DNA of 64,000 nt from Marseilla massiliensis (GTDB taxonomy: Bacteria; Bacteroidota; Bacteroidia; Bacteroidales; Bacteroidaceae), in NCBI RefSeq assembly GCF_016899955.1, contig NZ_JACJJL010000020.1, positions 1 to 64,000 of the forward strand, given 5' to 3'. Below are positions 10,790 through 19,517 of the stretch, one piece after another (within the stretch, counting starts at the first letter, position 1; each line of letters begins with the position of its first letter). A program made the translations under genes and the position numbers. The notes beneath the pieces are model-generated. The model saw nothing but the letters and a program-made list of their open reading frames with translations. It was not told the origin of the DNA and made no database searches.

Positions 10790-10797
10790 TATCTTTG
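10790..10797 (+). promoter_or_regulatory. Probable susC operon -7 box
   Basis: TATCTTTG matches TAnnTTTG. It leaves a leader of roughly 95 nt before the susC ATG at 10899. No TTTG -33 element stands at the usual 19-21 bp spacing, consistent with a promoter that needs an activator bound upstream. Confidence 0.6.
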
Positions 10798-10898
10798 CAA
10801 TGTCGTTGAGGAGCTGCGAAGAACCCGCGACAGCCCTAAGACCAAGGACGAACCAATAACTAATAAGTACATAAATATTAACTTTTAATTAATGCAAA

Positions 10899-13800
10899 AT
10901 GAAACAGGTGAGCATTAGATGCCCGTTTAGGTTTGCTGCATTATTGGTCAGCATATTCCTATCGGTAGGTGCCTTTGCACAGATTACTGTCAAGGGCCAT
11001 GTGAATGACGACACCGGCGAGTCGGTCATCGGCGCGACGGTGCGCGTGGAAGGTGCCCAAGGCGGCACGGTTACCGACTACGAAGGTAATTTTACTATCA
11101 AGGCCCGTGAGGGAGCTAACATCAACATCACTTATGTAGGCTACCAGCCGGCAACGGTCAAGGCAGCGCCCTCGGTGCTTGTGGTGCTGAAAAGCGACGC
11201 GCAGGTGCTCGACAACGTGGTGGTGATCGGCTACGGCACGGTGAAGAAGAGCGACTTGACAGGGTCGGTGACGGCCTTGAAGCCCGATTCAAAGAACAAG
11301 GGCCTCGTGGTCAATGCCCAAGACATGATCCAGGGCAAGGTGGCCGGCGTCAATGTCATATCCAACGACGGTACTCCCGGTGGCGGCGCGCAGATACGCA
11401 TACGCGGCGGTTCGTCGCTCAACGCCAGCAACGACCCCCTTATCGTGATTGACGGTATGGCTATGGACAACGACGGAGTGAAAGGACTGTCGAACAAGCT
11501 GTCGATGATTAACCCGCAAGACATCGAGTCGTTCAACGTATTGAAGGATGCTTCGGCCACAGCCATCTACGGTTCGCGCGGTTCTAACGGCGTAATCATC
11601 ATCACGACCAAGAAGGGGCGCAAGGGCCAGAAGCCCACTGTGTCTTACTCGGGAAGCATGACAATAAGCACAAAGAAGAAGACTGTCGACGTGCTTGACG
11701 CCGATGGGTACAGGTCGCTCATAGAGGATATCTATGGCGTGGACAGCGAGGCATACAGCGCCTTGGGCACCGCCAACACCGACTGGCAGGACCTTATCTA
11801 CCGCACGGCGTGGAGCCACGACCACAACGTTACGTTGTCTGGCGCGCTCAAGAACCTGCCTTACCGCGTTTCTGTGGGCTATACCAACCAGGAGGGTATC
11901 CTGAAGACATCAGACTTTGAGCGCGTGACGGCATCGATCAACCTCAACCCGTCATTGCTTGACGACCACCTGACAATGAACCTCAACGCCAAGGGCATGT
12001 ATGCGCGCACGCAGTATGCCGACGGTGGCGCCGTGGCGGCTGCTGTCAAGATGGACCCGACGCAAGACCCCTATAGGTTTACATCCAAGTATCACCAGGA
12101 TTTGCTGTATGACAGCACGAATGACATCTCGTTGGTTCCATATACTCTCAAGAATTTCGGTGGGTATTTTGAGTGGACAACCACCGCTTCGTACGGCGAC
12201 TCTTCGTGGAAGAACACTTACAACAGCACGGCCGAGATACCAAACCCGATGGCGCTGTTGTATGAGCGCGAGGACATTGCCCACAGCCGCGCGTTCGTGG
12301 GCAGCGCAGACATTGACTACAAGGTGCACGGCTTCGAGGACTTGCGCCTGCACCTGACGCTTGGTGCCGACATATCAAAGGGCCGCCAGTCGTTGGCTTC
12401 GAGCCCGGCTTGCCCGCGCACAATGTACTACGGAAGCTATGGCGCCGAGGAAATACTCAAGCGCAACCTCTCTCTCAGCGCATACGTGCAATACTACAAG
12501 GACTTCAACGATAAGCATCACTTCGACGTCATGGCCGGTTACGAGTGGCAGCACTTCTGGAAGAGCACCAGCAACGACTACGTAGGGTATTACCGGATGA
12601 CTAACGACGACCTTACACTGCGCGGAACAGCACGCCCCCACACTCCGTACAACGACAAGACAGAGAGCTACCTGGTGTCGTTCTTCGGGCGAGCAAACTA
12701 TATTCTGCTCAACCGCTATTATCTCACTGCCACTGTGCGCCGCGACGGTACCTCACGCTTTAAGGAGCACTGGTCTACTTTCCCGTCGTTTGCCTTTGCA
12801 TGGAAGGTCAACGAGGAGTCGTTCCTCAAAGACGTCAACTGGCTGTCTGACTTGAAGCTGCGCCTGGGATGGGGTATGACCGGACAGCAGGCCGGAGAGA
12901 AAATTGACAACTACAACTGGATTCCGTCGTACTCTATAAGCACCGGCACCAACGGATTCTATCCCGTGACAGGCACCGGCGTGCTCTACAGGCCGAACAA
13001 CTATACACCAGAACTGAAGTGGGAGACAACCACGACATACAACGTCGGGGTGGACTTCGGCATTCTCGACCAGAAGCTCACGCTGAGCATCGATGGATAT
13101 TACCGCAAGACGAAAGACTTGCTCAACTATGCCCCGCTTGCTGCAATGGCCGGATTCAGAAACCAGGCTTGGCAGAACATCGGTACGCTCGAGAACAAGG
13201 GCTTGGAAATATCGGCAGACTGGAAGGCCATAACAACCAAGGACTTCTATTGGAACATCAACTACAACCTCACATTCAACAAGAACGAGATCACTGACCT
13301 TACGGGTGTGTCGGAAAACGGGGCCCCGGTGGCCAACACCGACATCAAGGTGGGACAGGGAACAGGCTCGTACCTGCAGTACAACCAGGTGGGCTATCCT
13401 TGCAACTCGTTCTATGTTTACCAGCAGGTGTACGACAGCAACGGCAATCCTATAGAGAATTTGGTTGTCGACCGCAACGGCGACGGCAAGATAAGCGAAG
13501 ACGACCGCTACCTCTACAAGAGCCCGGCACCCGACGTGACGATGGGTCTGTCTTCACGCATGGAGTGGAAGAACTGGGACTTCGGCTTCTCGCTCAGGGC
13601 CAGCTTCGGCAACTATGTGTATGACGGAATACTCGCCGGATGGAGCAACATGAACAAGGGAGAGGTGTTCTCCAACTCGCTCAAGTATCTGTCCAACCGA
13701 CCCGTTGACGCTTTGGCACGCAACTGGCAGACTTATGAGATGACAGCCAAGATGTCTGACTACTATGTTAAGAACGCTTCTTTCCTGAAGTGTGACAACA

Positions 13801-14000
13801 TTACTCTCGGCTACAGCTTTGAGAACCTGTTCAAGATTGGTTCTTACAAAGGTCTCTCTGGACGTATTTACGCAACCGTTTCGAACGTGTTCACTATATC
13901 AAAGTACAATGGAATTGACCCGGAAATAAACAACGGATACGACAACAACCTCTATCCGCGTCCTATTTCGTATATCCTGGGCCTGAACTTGAATTTTTAA
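10899..14000 (+). CDS. susC: SusC-type TonB-dependent outer-membrane receptor (maltodextrin)
   Basis: A 1033-residue SusC/RagA protein that imports oligosaccharides across the outer membrane with SusD as lid. A signal peptide ends near FAQ at residue 28. A carboxypeptidase-D-like domain (ITVKGHVNDDTGESVIGATV) occupies about 29-110, then comes the plug beginning VVVIGYGTVKKSDLTGSV with IRIRGGSSLNASNDPLIVIDG, and a 22-strand barrel ending in aromatic LGLNLNF. It is first in the susCDEF operon and 14 bp upstream of susD. The substrate is assigned from the neighbouring GH13, GH77 and GH97 enzymes. Confidence 0.96.
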   Translation: MKQVSIRCPFRFAALLVSIFLSVGAFAQITVKGHVNDDTGESVIGATVRVEGAQGGTVTDYEGNFTIKAREGANINITYVGYQPATVKAAPSVLVVLKSDAQVLDNVVVIGYGTVKKSDLTGSVTALKPDSKNKGLVVNAQDMIQGKVAGVNVISNDGTPGGGAQIRIRGGSSLNASNDPLIVIDGMAMDNDGVKGLSNKLSMINPQDIESFNVLKDASATAIYGSRGSNGVIIITTKKGRKGQKPTVSYSGSMTISTKKKTVDVLDADGYRSLIEDIYGVDSEAYSALGTANTDWQDLIYRTAWSHDHNVTLSGALKNLPYRVSVGYTNQEGILKTSDFERVTASINLNPSLLDDHLTMNLNAKGMYARTQYADGGAVAAAVKMDPTQDPYRFTSKYHQDLLYDSTNDISLVPYTLKNFGGYFEWTTTASYGDSSWKNTYNSTAEIPNPMALLYEREDIAHSRAFVGSADIDYKVHGFEDLRLHLTLGADISKGRQSLASSPACPRTMYYGSYGAEEILKRNLSLSAYVQYYKDFNDKHHFDVMAGYEWQHFWKSTSNDYVGYYRMTNDDLTLRGTARPHTPYNDKTESYLVSFFGRANYILLNRYYLTATVRRDGTSRFKEHWSTFPSFAFAWKVNEESFLKDVNWLSDLKLRLGWGMTGQQAGEKIDNYNWIPSYSISTGTNGFYPVTGTGVLYRPNNYTPELKWETTTTYNVGVDFGILDQKLTLSIDGYYRKTKDLLNYAPLAAMAGFRNQAWQNIGTLENKGLEISADWKAITTKDFYWNINYNLTFNKNEITDLTGVSENGAPVANTDIKVGQGTGSYLQYNQVGYPCNSFYVYQQVYDSNGNPIENLVVDRNGDGKISEDDRYLYKSPAPDVTMGLSSRMEWKNWDFGFSLRASFGNYVYDGILAGWSNMNKGEVFSNSLKYLSNRPVDALARNWQTYEMTAKMSDYYVKNASFLKCDNITLGYSFENLFKIGSYKGLSGRIYATVSNVFTISKYNGIDPEINNGYDNNLYPRPISYILGLNLNF

Positions 14001-14013
14001 ATAGACTACAATC

Positions 14014-15636
14014 ATGAAAAGATATATGAAGAACTTGGTTTCAACAGCGGCCATCGGCCTTGTGTTTGGAATCGTATCTTGCACGGGCGACCTGGATGTA
14101 ACACCAATAAGCCCCAACATTGATACTGAATTAAATGCTGACGGACTGTTCAACAAGTGCTATGCCAACTTTGCCCTTGCCGGCAATGGCGGCGCCAACG
14201 GCGACTGCGACATCGACGGTCTGGATGGCGGAACGACGGGATTTGTGCGCCAATTGTTCAACTCAAACGAGCTGACAACCGACGAGGCTATTTGTGGCTG
14301 GGGCGACGACGGCGTGGCAAGCTTCTGCTATAACTCATACAATGCCTCGCACCCTATGCTGAAGGGATTCTATTACAGGCTTACAACAGGCATATCTTAT
14401 TGCAACAGATACCTTGAGCTGATAGGCGACGCCGAGCCGACAAAGCGTGCCGAGGTGAGGTTCTTGCGTGCATTCCAGTACTATCTGCTCATGGACGGGT
14501 GGGGAAATGTGCCTTTCACCACAAAGTCGCTGGACAAGCCGGTGCAGTATTCAAGGGCCCAGATGTTTGAATGGATTAACAATGAGCTCGCCGAGATAGA
14601 GCCTGACTTGTCTGAACCGAAGGCTAAGAAATCCTCAGACCCGGGATATGGCCGCGTAGACAGGGCCGCTTGCTGGCTGCTGCAGGCCCGCATGGCTCTC
14701 AATGCAGAGGTTTACACTGGCACCGCTCAGTGGTCGCAGGCTAAGACTTATGCCAACAAGGTGATGACATCATCATATAGGCTGAACACTCAGGGAGTGG
14801 GTGGATGGACTGCATACCAGATGCTTTTCATGGGCGATAACGGCGAGACCGACGCTGCTTATGAGGGCATTTTCCCGTTGCTGTGCGACGGTCTGAAGAC
14901 CACAAGCTGGGGTACGTCGCTTTTCCTGATGGCTGGATGCTTCGACAACAAGATGCATGCAAACCCCAAAAACCTCAATGCGACAAACGGAACCGACCAA
15001 AACTGGGGTGGAAACCGCGCGCGTCCCGACTTGATCAGGAAGTTCTTCCCCGACAAGTCTGCCGATGTGCCGCAGGTAGCGTCGTATGATATGTATGTGG
15101 CAGCAGGCGACGACCGTGCTCTCTTTGACGGAATCGGACGCACTTTGGACAACAACGACGTTTCGACATTCACCAGTGGATATGCCGTTGCCAAGTTTAC
15201 GAACTTCAAGACCAATGGTGCTGCAGGAAGCGATGCTACATTCCCCGATGCAGACTTCTTCTTGATGCGCGTCGCCGAGGCTTACCTGACATACGCCGAG
15301 GCCGATGCTCGCTTGAATGGAGGCAAGACATCTATCGACGGAACCAAGGCTATCAATGACATTCGCAACAGAGCTCACGCCTCAACCCGAAGCGAATCAG
15401 CCTCTTATTCGTTGTCTGAGATATGTGACGAATGGAGCCGCGAGTTCTACTTTGAGGGCCGCAGGCGCACTGACCTGATTCGTTTCGGACGTTACGGTGG
15501 CAACAACAACTACAATTGGCAATGGAAGGGCGGCGACAAGGCTGGCCGCAACTTCGACTCACATCTGAATATCTTTGCCATTCCAACAGAAGAGTTGACC
15601 GCTAACAGTAATCTGAAGCAGAATCCTGAGTATTGA
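14014..15636 (+). CDS. susD: SusD-type surface starch-binding lipoprotein
   Basis: A 540-residue SusD/RagB lipoprotein. The N-terminus MKRYMKNLVSTAAIGLVFGIVSC ends in a lipobox with Cys-23, followed by acidic residues that favour surface export. The alpha-helical TPR-like SusD fold is indicated by AEVRFLRAFQYYLLMDGWGNVPF near residue 150 and the C-terminal signature LSEICDEWSREFYFEGRRRTDLIRFGRYGG. It would cap the SusC barrel and bind maltooligosaccharides. Translation is probably coupled to susC given the 13-bp gap. Confidence 0.96.
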   Translation: MKRYMKNLVSTAAIGLVFGIVSCTGDLDVTPISPNIDTELNADGLFNKCYANFALAGNGGANGDCDIDGLDGGTTGFVRQLFNSNELTTDEAICGWGDDGVASFCYNSYNASHPMLKGFYYRLTTGISYCNRYLELIGDAEPTKRAEVRFLRAFQYYLLMDGWGNVPFTTKSLDKPVQYSRAQMFEWINNELAEIEPDLSEPKAKKSSDPGYGRVDRAACWLLQARMALNAEVYTGTAQWSQAKTYANKVMTSSYRLNTQGVGGWTAYQMLFMGDNGETDAAYEGIFPLLCDGLKTTSWGTSLFLMAGCFDNKMHANPKNLNATNGTDQNWGGNRARPDLIRKFFPDKSADVPQVASYDMYVAAGDDRALFDGIGRTLDNNDVSTFTSGYAVAKFTNFKTNGAAGSDATFPDADFFLMRVAEAYLTYAEADARLNGGKTSIDGTKAINDIRNRAHASTRSESASYSLSEICDEWSREFYFEGRRRTDLIRFGRYGGNNNYNWQWKGGDKAGRNFDSHLNIFAIPTEELTANSNLKQNPEY

Positions 15637-15678
15637 TTCAGCATTTGAGTATGATTAATTTAATTAAAGATAATAGCG

Positions 15679-16836
15679 ATGAATAAGATAATAAAGTCAA
15701 TGTTGATGATGGTGGTGGGGCTTGGCTTGCTTACAGCCTGCTCCGACGATACGGACTCTAACCCGACTGTTGTTACACCAACAAAGTTTGTCCTGAATAC
15801 ACCGGCGGCTGCGAACCAGCCCATCGACCTCACCAACTCAACAACGGTGAACCTGACTTGTTCACAGCCAGACTACGGTTTCCCGGCAAGTACAGGTTAT
15901 ACAGTGCAGGTGTCTTTAAAGTCCGACATGAGCGACTCTATCGAGATAGCACAGGTTTTTTCGTCGGTGAACATCAATCTGGATGCTTACACATTGGCAA
16001 GCGCCCTCACACAGCTTGAGCTTTCTGAAGGCAAGACCGAGCAGGACTTCCCGCTTGTGAGCAAGGTTTATTTGCGCCTGAAGGCACAGATGCTTACCAG
16101 CACCAACTCTCCTGTGCCTGGCACGGAGATTCTCTCAAACGTGATTAGCTTGGACAAGGTCATGTTCGAGTTCTCTCTGCCCCCTGTTACTGTGCCAGAG
16201 AAACTTTATGTCATGGGCAACTTCACCGATGGTAAGTGGGACAAGGCCGTCGAGATGGTCATGGTTAATGGCACTACCAATGTGTTCTGGGCCATGGTAT
16301 ATGTTGATGCTGACGGCATCATGTTCAACTCGGCCATGGCTTACGATGGCAATGAGGTTGGATATGCAGGATTGAACTCAGTGTCCGGAGACCTTGCAAG
16401 CCAGATAAAGGATAATGGCGGCAAGATAGCATCAGACAAACCACAATGGACACTCATGGTTGTCTCAGCGTCAGTGTCGGGCCGTACAATCCTTTACGAC
16501 GTTCAGTTCTTGAAGCCCGAGGTATGGCTTATGGGCCCGTGCATCGGCGACAAGGACTGGAAGGAGCAGAATCCTGCAGGTCTTTTCAGTGTTCCTGCAG
16601 ACGCCAAGGGTTCGTTTGAGTCGCCCGCCTTCACGGGAGCAGTGCCCGGTGGTGATGGTGACGGAGTGCGCGTTTACGTCAAAGTGCCCGGATATGATTG
16701 GTGGAAGTCTGAGTTTATCGTTATTTCAGGCAAGATAGTTTACCGCGGCACAGGTGGTGACCAGCAGCGTGTGGCAGGTTCTGTCGGCCAGAAGATGTAT
16801 CTGAACTTCGCTACCGGCACCGGCGAAATTAAGTAA
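15679..16836 (+). CDS. SusE-like outer-membrane starch-binding lipoprotein
   Basis: A 385-residue surface lipoprotein. The lipobox is in MVVGLGLLTACSDD (Cys-21), followed by acidic residues. An N-terminal Ig-like domain (about 35-160, FVLNTPAAANQPIDLTNSTT is SusE-type) precedes two SusE/SusF-type carbohydrate-binding modules. The first starts LYVMGNFTDGKWDKAVEM near 178 and the second VWLMGPCIGDKDWKEQNP near 285. These modules bind starch helices through aromatic residues and do not hydrolyse it. Position between susD and susF supports the call. SusE proteins vary greatly, so I give no firm symbol. Confidence 0.88.
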   Translation: MNKIIKSMLMMVVGLGLLTACSDDTDSNPTVVTPTKFVLNTPAAANQPIDLTNSTTVNLTCSQPDYGFPASTGYTVQVSLKSDMSDSIEIAQVFSSVNINLDAYTLASALTQLELSEGKTEQDFPLVSKVYLRLKAQMLTSTNSPVPGTEILSNVISLDKVMFEFSLPPVTVPEKLYVMGNFTDGKWDKAVEMVMVNGTTNVFWAMVYVDADGIMFNSAMAYDGNEVGYAGLNSVSGDLASQIKDNGGKIASDKPQWTLMVVSASVSGRTILYDVQFLKPEVWLMGPCIGDKDWKEQNPAGLFSVPADAKGSFESPAFTGAVPGGDGDGVRVYVKVPGYDWWKSEFIVISGKIVYRGTGGDQQRVAGSVGQKMYLNFATGTGEIK

Positions 16837-16859
16837 TAACAACTTTATATTGACGAATT

Positions 16860-18230
16860 ATGAAAAGGAAATCATTATATGCGCTGACAGGTTTAGTACT
16901 GTTAAGTATGGCATCATGTTCTGATGATTATACTGATTGGGCCAATCCGCAGTCGAGTGCGCAAGAACCGGCTATCACAATACCTGGTTTTTCTTCATCA
17001 TACGTAGGTGATGCAAGTTATGTCGTAGACTTGTCGGCAAGCGAGTCAGACAGCGTTAAACTGTTTTCATTGGCCGTTCCGGCTCTTCCAGAGGGTTACT
17101 CGGTTGAGAATGTGCGTGCTGAATTGCTTGATGGCAACCAGTCCAAGCAGGTGCTTAACGGTGATGTCAACGGCAGGGTGGCAACAGCCGAGCTCCAAGA
17201 CGCTGTGGTCACGTCTTATGGCAAGCGTCCCACGGCACGTCCTTTTACCGTGCATATATATGCCAATGCCACGAAGAATGGCGAGGCTGTGTTTGTAGAT
17301 GCCGGTTCTTTTGAGGCAAAGGTATCTCCTTCAGCCCCGTATCGCATCGACGATGGGTATTATTTCCAGTATGGCGATAACAACACTGCGGAGTTTACCC
17401 ACAGCAGTGCCGATGTCTACGACGACCCGGTGTTCACCGTTACGGTGAAGACAACCGAGGACAACGCCACTTGGCAGATAGTGTCGAGCGCTGCTACCAA
17501 CGATGAAGGATTGTATTTCGGCCCCGAAAAGGATGGCAGCACCGAGCTCAGTGGCAAGCTCGTGTCTGAGAACGCCGGCAAAGGCGTGCTCGGGAAGGCA
17601 GGTCACTACCGCATAACCATCAACATGTGGGAGCGCACTTATGCCATCGAGGCATTGAACTTTGCCCCATACATATACGAGATTGGCAACAACACCAGTT
17701 GGTCGTCGACCATTCCGCTTGCCGGTGTGAACTATGACGGCACCTACCGTGGCTTTGCTTACCTCAACGGTGAATTCAAGTTCAAGCCCAACCCTGACGA
17801 CAACTGGACCGGCGACTGGGAGAAGGCTTCGGGCGACGCTTACTCTGGAACCCTCACCGAGAACGGAAGCAGCAACATCGACGCGCCTGAGACAGGCTTC
17901 TATATGATGGATGTGAACATCGTTTCGATGACATACAACCTCACCCGCATCAACACCATCGGCCTCATCGGCGATGCTACGTCTGGCGGATGGGACACCG
18001 ACACAGAGATGACGTACGATGTAAGCGAGGGATGCTGGACTGTCACCACGTCGCTTGTTGACGGCAAGTTCAAGTTCCGTGCCAACAAAGGCTGGGACAT
18101 CAACTGGGGCGGAAGCATAGACAACCTTACTTCCGGTGGCAGTGACATCAGTGTGTCTGCCGGCAATTACACCATCAAGCTGTATCTGTCGTGCGAAGGC
18201 ATGAACCATTGCACCATGACAAAGAATTGA
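16860..18230 (+). CDS. SusF-like outer-membrane starch-binding lipoprotein
   Basis: A 456-residue surface lipoprotein with lipobox LLSMASCSDD (Cys-20). An N-terminal Ig-like domain (about 35-150) is followed by three beta-sandwich modules. The last two, around IYEIGNNTSWSSTIPLAGVNYDGTY (from 278) and GLIGDATSGGWDTDTEM (from 366), have the outer-membrane starch-binding fold seen in SusF. It is last in the susCDEF run and is followed within 20 bp by a strong hairpin terminator, so downstream GH53 and amylase expression would be lower or separately started. Confidence 0.88.
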   Translation: MKRKSLYALTGLVLLSMASCSDDYTDWANPQSSAQEPAITIPGFSSSYVGDASYVVDLSASESDSVKLFSLAVPALPEGYSVENVRAELLDGNQSKQVLNGDVNGRVATAELQDAVVTSYGKRPTARPFTVHIYANATKNGEAVFVDAGSFEAKVSPSAPYRIDDGYYFQYGDNNTAEFTHSSADVYDDPVFTVTVKTTEDNATWQIVSSAATNDEGLYFGPEKDGSTELSGKLVSENAGKGVLGKAGHYRITINMWERTYAIEALNFAPYIYEIGNNTSWSSTIPLAGVNYDGTYRGFAYLNGEFKFKPNPDDNWTGDWEKASGDAYSGTLTENGSSNIDAPETGFYMMDVNIVSMTYNLTRINTIGLIGDATSGGWDTDTEMTYDVSEGCWTVTTSLVDGKFKFRANKGWDINWGGSIDNLTSGGSDISVSAGNYTIKLYLSCEGMNHCTMTKN

Positions 18231-18250
18231 TTTCTTTGTTAAGAATAGAG

Positions 18251-18287
18251 GGGAGCTCCGTTGTAATCGGCGGAGTCTCCCTTTTTT
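18251..18287 (+). terminator. Rho-independent terminator after the susF-like gene
   Basis: GGGAGCTCCG (18251-18260) pairs with CGGAGTCTCCC (18271-18281) with one bulged base and is followed by TTTTTT. It separates susCDEF from the glycosidase genes. Confidence 0.85.
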
Positions 18288-18326
18288 CAATTTCATCTTT
18301 TTTTATTTATAACCTAAAACGACCAC

Positions 18327-19418
18327 ATGCGAAAACCATTACTTCTTTTGGCCCTGGCTGCTTCTGTCTGTGCGGTTGCCCAGCAACGGCTGCTCGGTGG
18401 CGACATATCTATGTTGCCGTCATACGAAGAGAGCAAGGCTGTCTACCGTGATTCGGAAGGCAAGGCGGTAAAACCGCTTGAAATGTTCAGCCAACTTGGT
18501 TGGAATGCCATGCGCGTAAGGCTGTTTGTCGACCCCGGGCTGGCCCCCGCCGACCACAAGGATGAAGGAGTGTGCCAGGACATCGGCTACGTCAGGCGTC
18601 TGGGTGCAAGGATAAAGCGAGCCGGTTTCCGCTTTATGCTCGACTTCCATTACAGCGATACATGGGCCGACCCGGGCAAGCAGTTCATGCCCGCACGTTG
18701 GTCGGGAGTGCCTCGGACGGCTCTTCCCGACAGCGTCTATGCCTATACCCGAGCAAGCCTTGAAGCATTGGTCGGTGCAGGTGCAGCCCCCGACCTCATA
18801 CAGGTGGGCAACGAGATAAGCAACGGCATGATGTGGCCCGAGGCAAAGACATCGCCATTCGACGATGCCAACCAGCAACTCTTCGGCAGCCTGCTTGCCG
18901 CCGGTTGCCGTGCCTGCCGCGATGTGTGCCCTGAAGCAAAGATTATCATCCACACAGAGAAGGCCGGCGACTGGGCATTCACCAAGGCGTTCTATGACCG
19001 TCTGGCCACGCTCGACTATGATGTCATAGGCCTGAGCTACTATCCGATGTGGCACAAGGCCGTGGGAGTGCTGTCGGCAACACTCGATTCGCTTGCGGTG
19101 CGTTATCCCGACAAGCCTGTCATGATTGTCGAGACGGCTGCCTACTACTCTCACGCCAACGACCGTTGGGCAACCTCGCCCGACCAATATGCCGAGTTTT
19201 ATCCCATCAGCATCGACGGGCAGCGCATGTTCACACGCGAACTGGTGGCCGAATTGCGCCGCCATGCCAATGTCACCGGACTGTTCTGGTGGTTTCCCGA
19301 GGAGAACGGCAGCTGCGGCAGTATGATGGGCAATTGGATCAACCGTGGACTCTTTGACAACCGCACCGGCAGGCTGCTGCCGGCAGCGTATGATTTCATG
19401 GGGTTCATCGGTGAGTAG
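18327..19418 (+). CDS. GH53 arabinogalactan endo-beta-1,4-galactanase (first copy)
   Basis: A 363-residue GH53 enzyme with a signal peptide (MRKPLLLLALAASVCAVAQ) and no extra modules. The family opening LLGGDISMLPSYEES and the (beta/alpha)8 barrel are clear. The acid/base is E163 in VGNEISNG and the nucleophile E269 in MIVETAAYY. The residues LDFHYSDTWADPGKQ are the substrate-cleft signature of the family. GH53 normally cuts beta-1,4-galactan of pectic type I arabinogalactan, which does not fit a starch locus. A second GH53 lies two genes downstream. No C-terminal sorting tail is present, unlike its neighbours. Confidence 0.93.
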   Translation: MRKPLLLLALAASVCAVAQQRLLGGDISMLPSYEESKAVYRDSEGKAVKPLEMFSQLGWNAMRVRLFVDPGLAPADHKDEGVCQDIGYVRRLGARIKRAGFRFMLDFHYSDTWADPGKQFMPARWSGVPRTALPDSVYAYTRASLEALVGAGAAPDLIQVGNEISNGMMWPEAKTSPFDDANQQLFGSLLAAGCRACRDVCPEAKIIIHTEKAGDWAFTKAFYDRLATLDYDVIGLSYYPMWHKAVGVLSATLDSLAVRYPDKPVMIVETAAYYSHANDRWATSPDQYAEFYPISIDGQRMFTRELVAELRRHANVTGLFWWFPEENGSCGSMMGNWINRGLFDNRTGRLLPAAYDFMGFIGE

Positions 19419-19517
19419 GCCCGTGTCTCCGTCGCTTTCCGTTGCACATCGGTTTTATGATAGACTCTTTTAAGAGATGTACAAATAGCAATTCAATTAC
19501 TAAAAACAAAACCTTTT

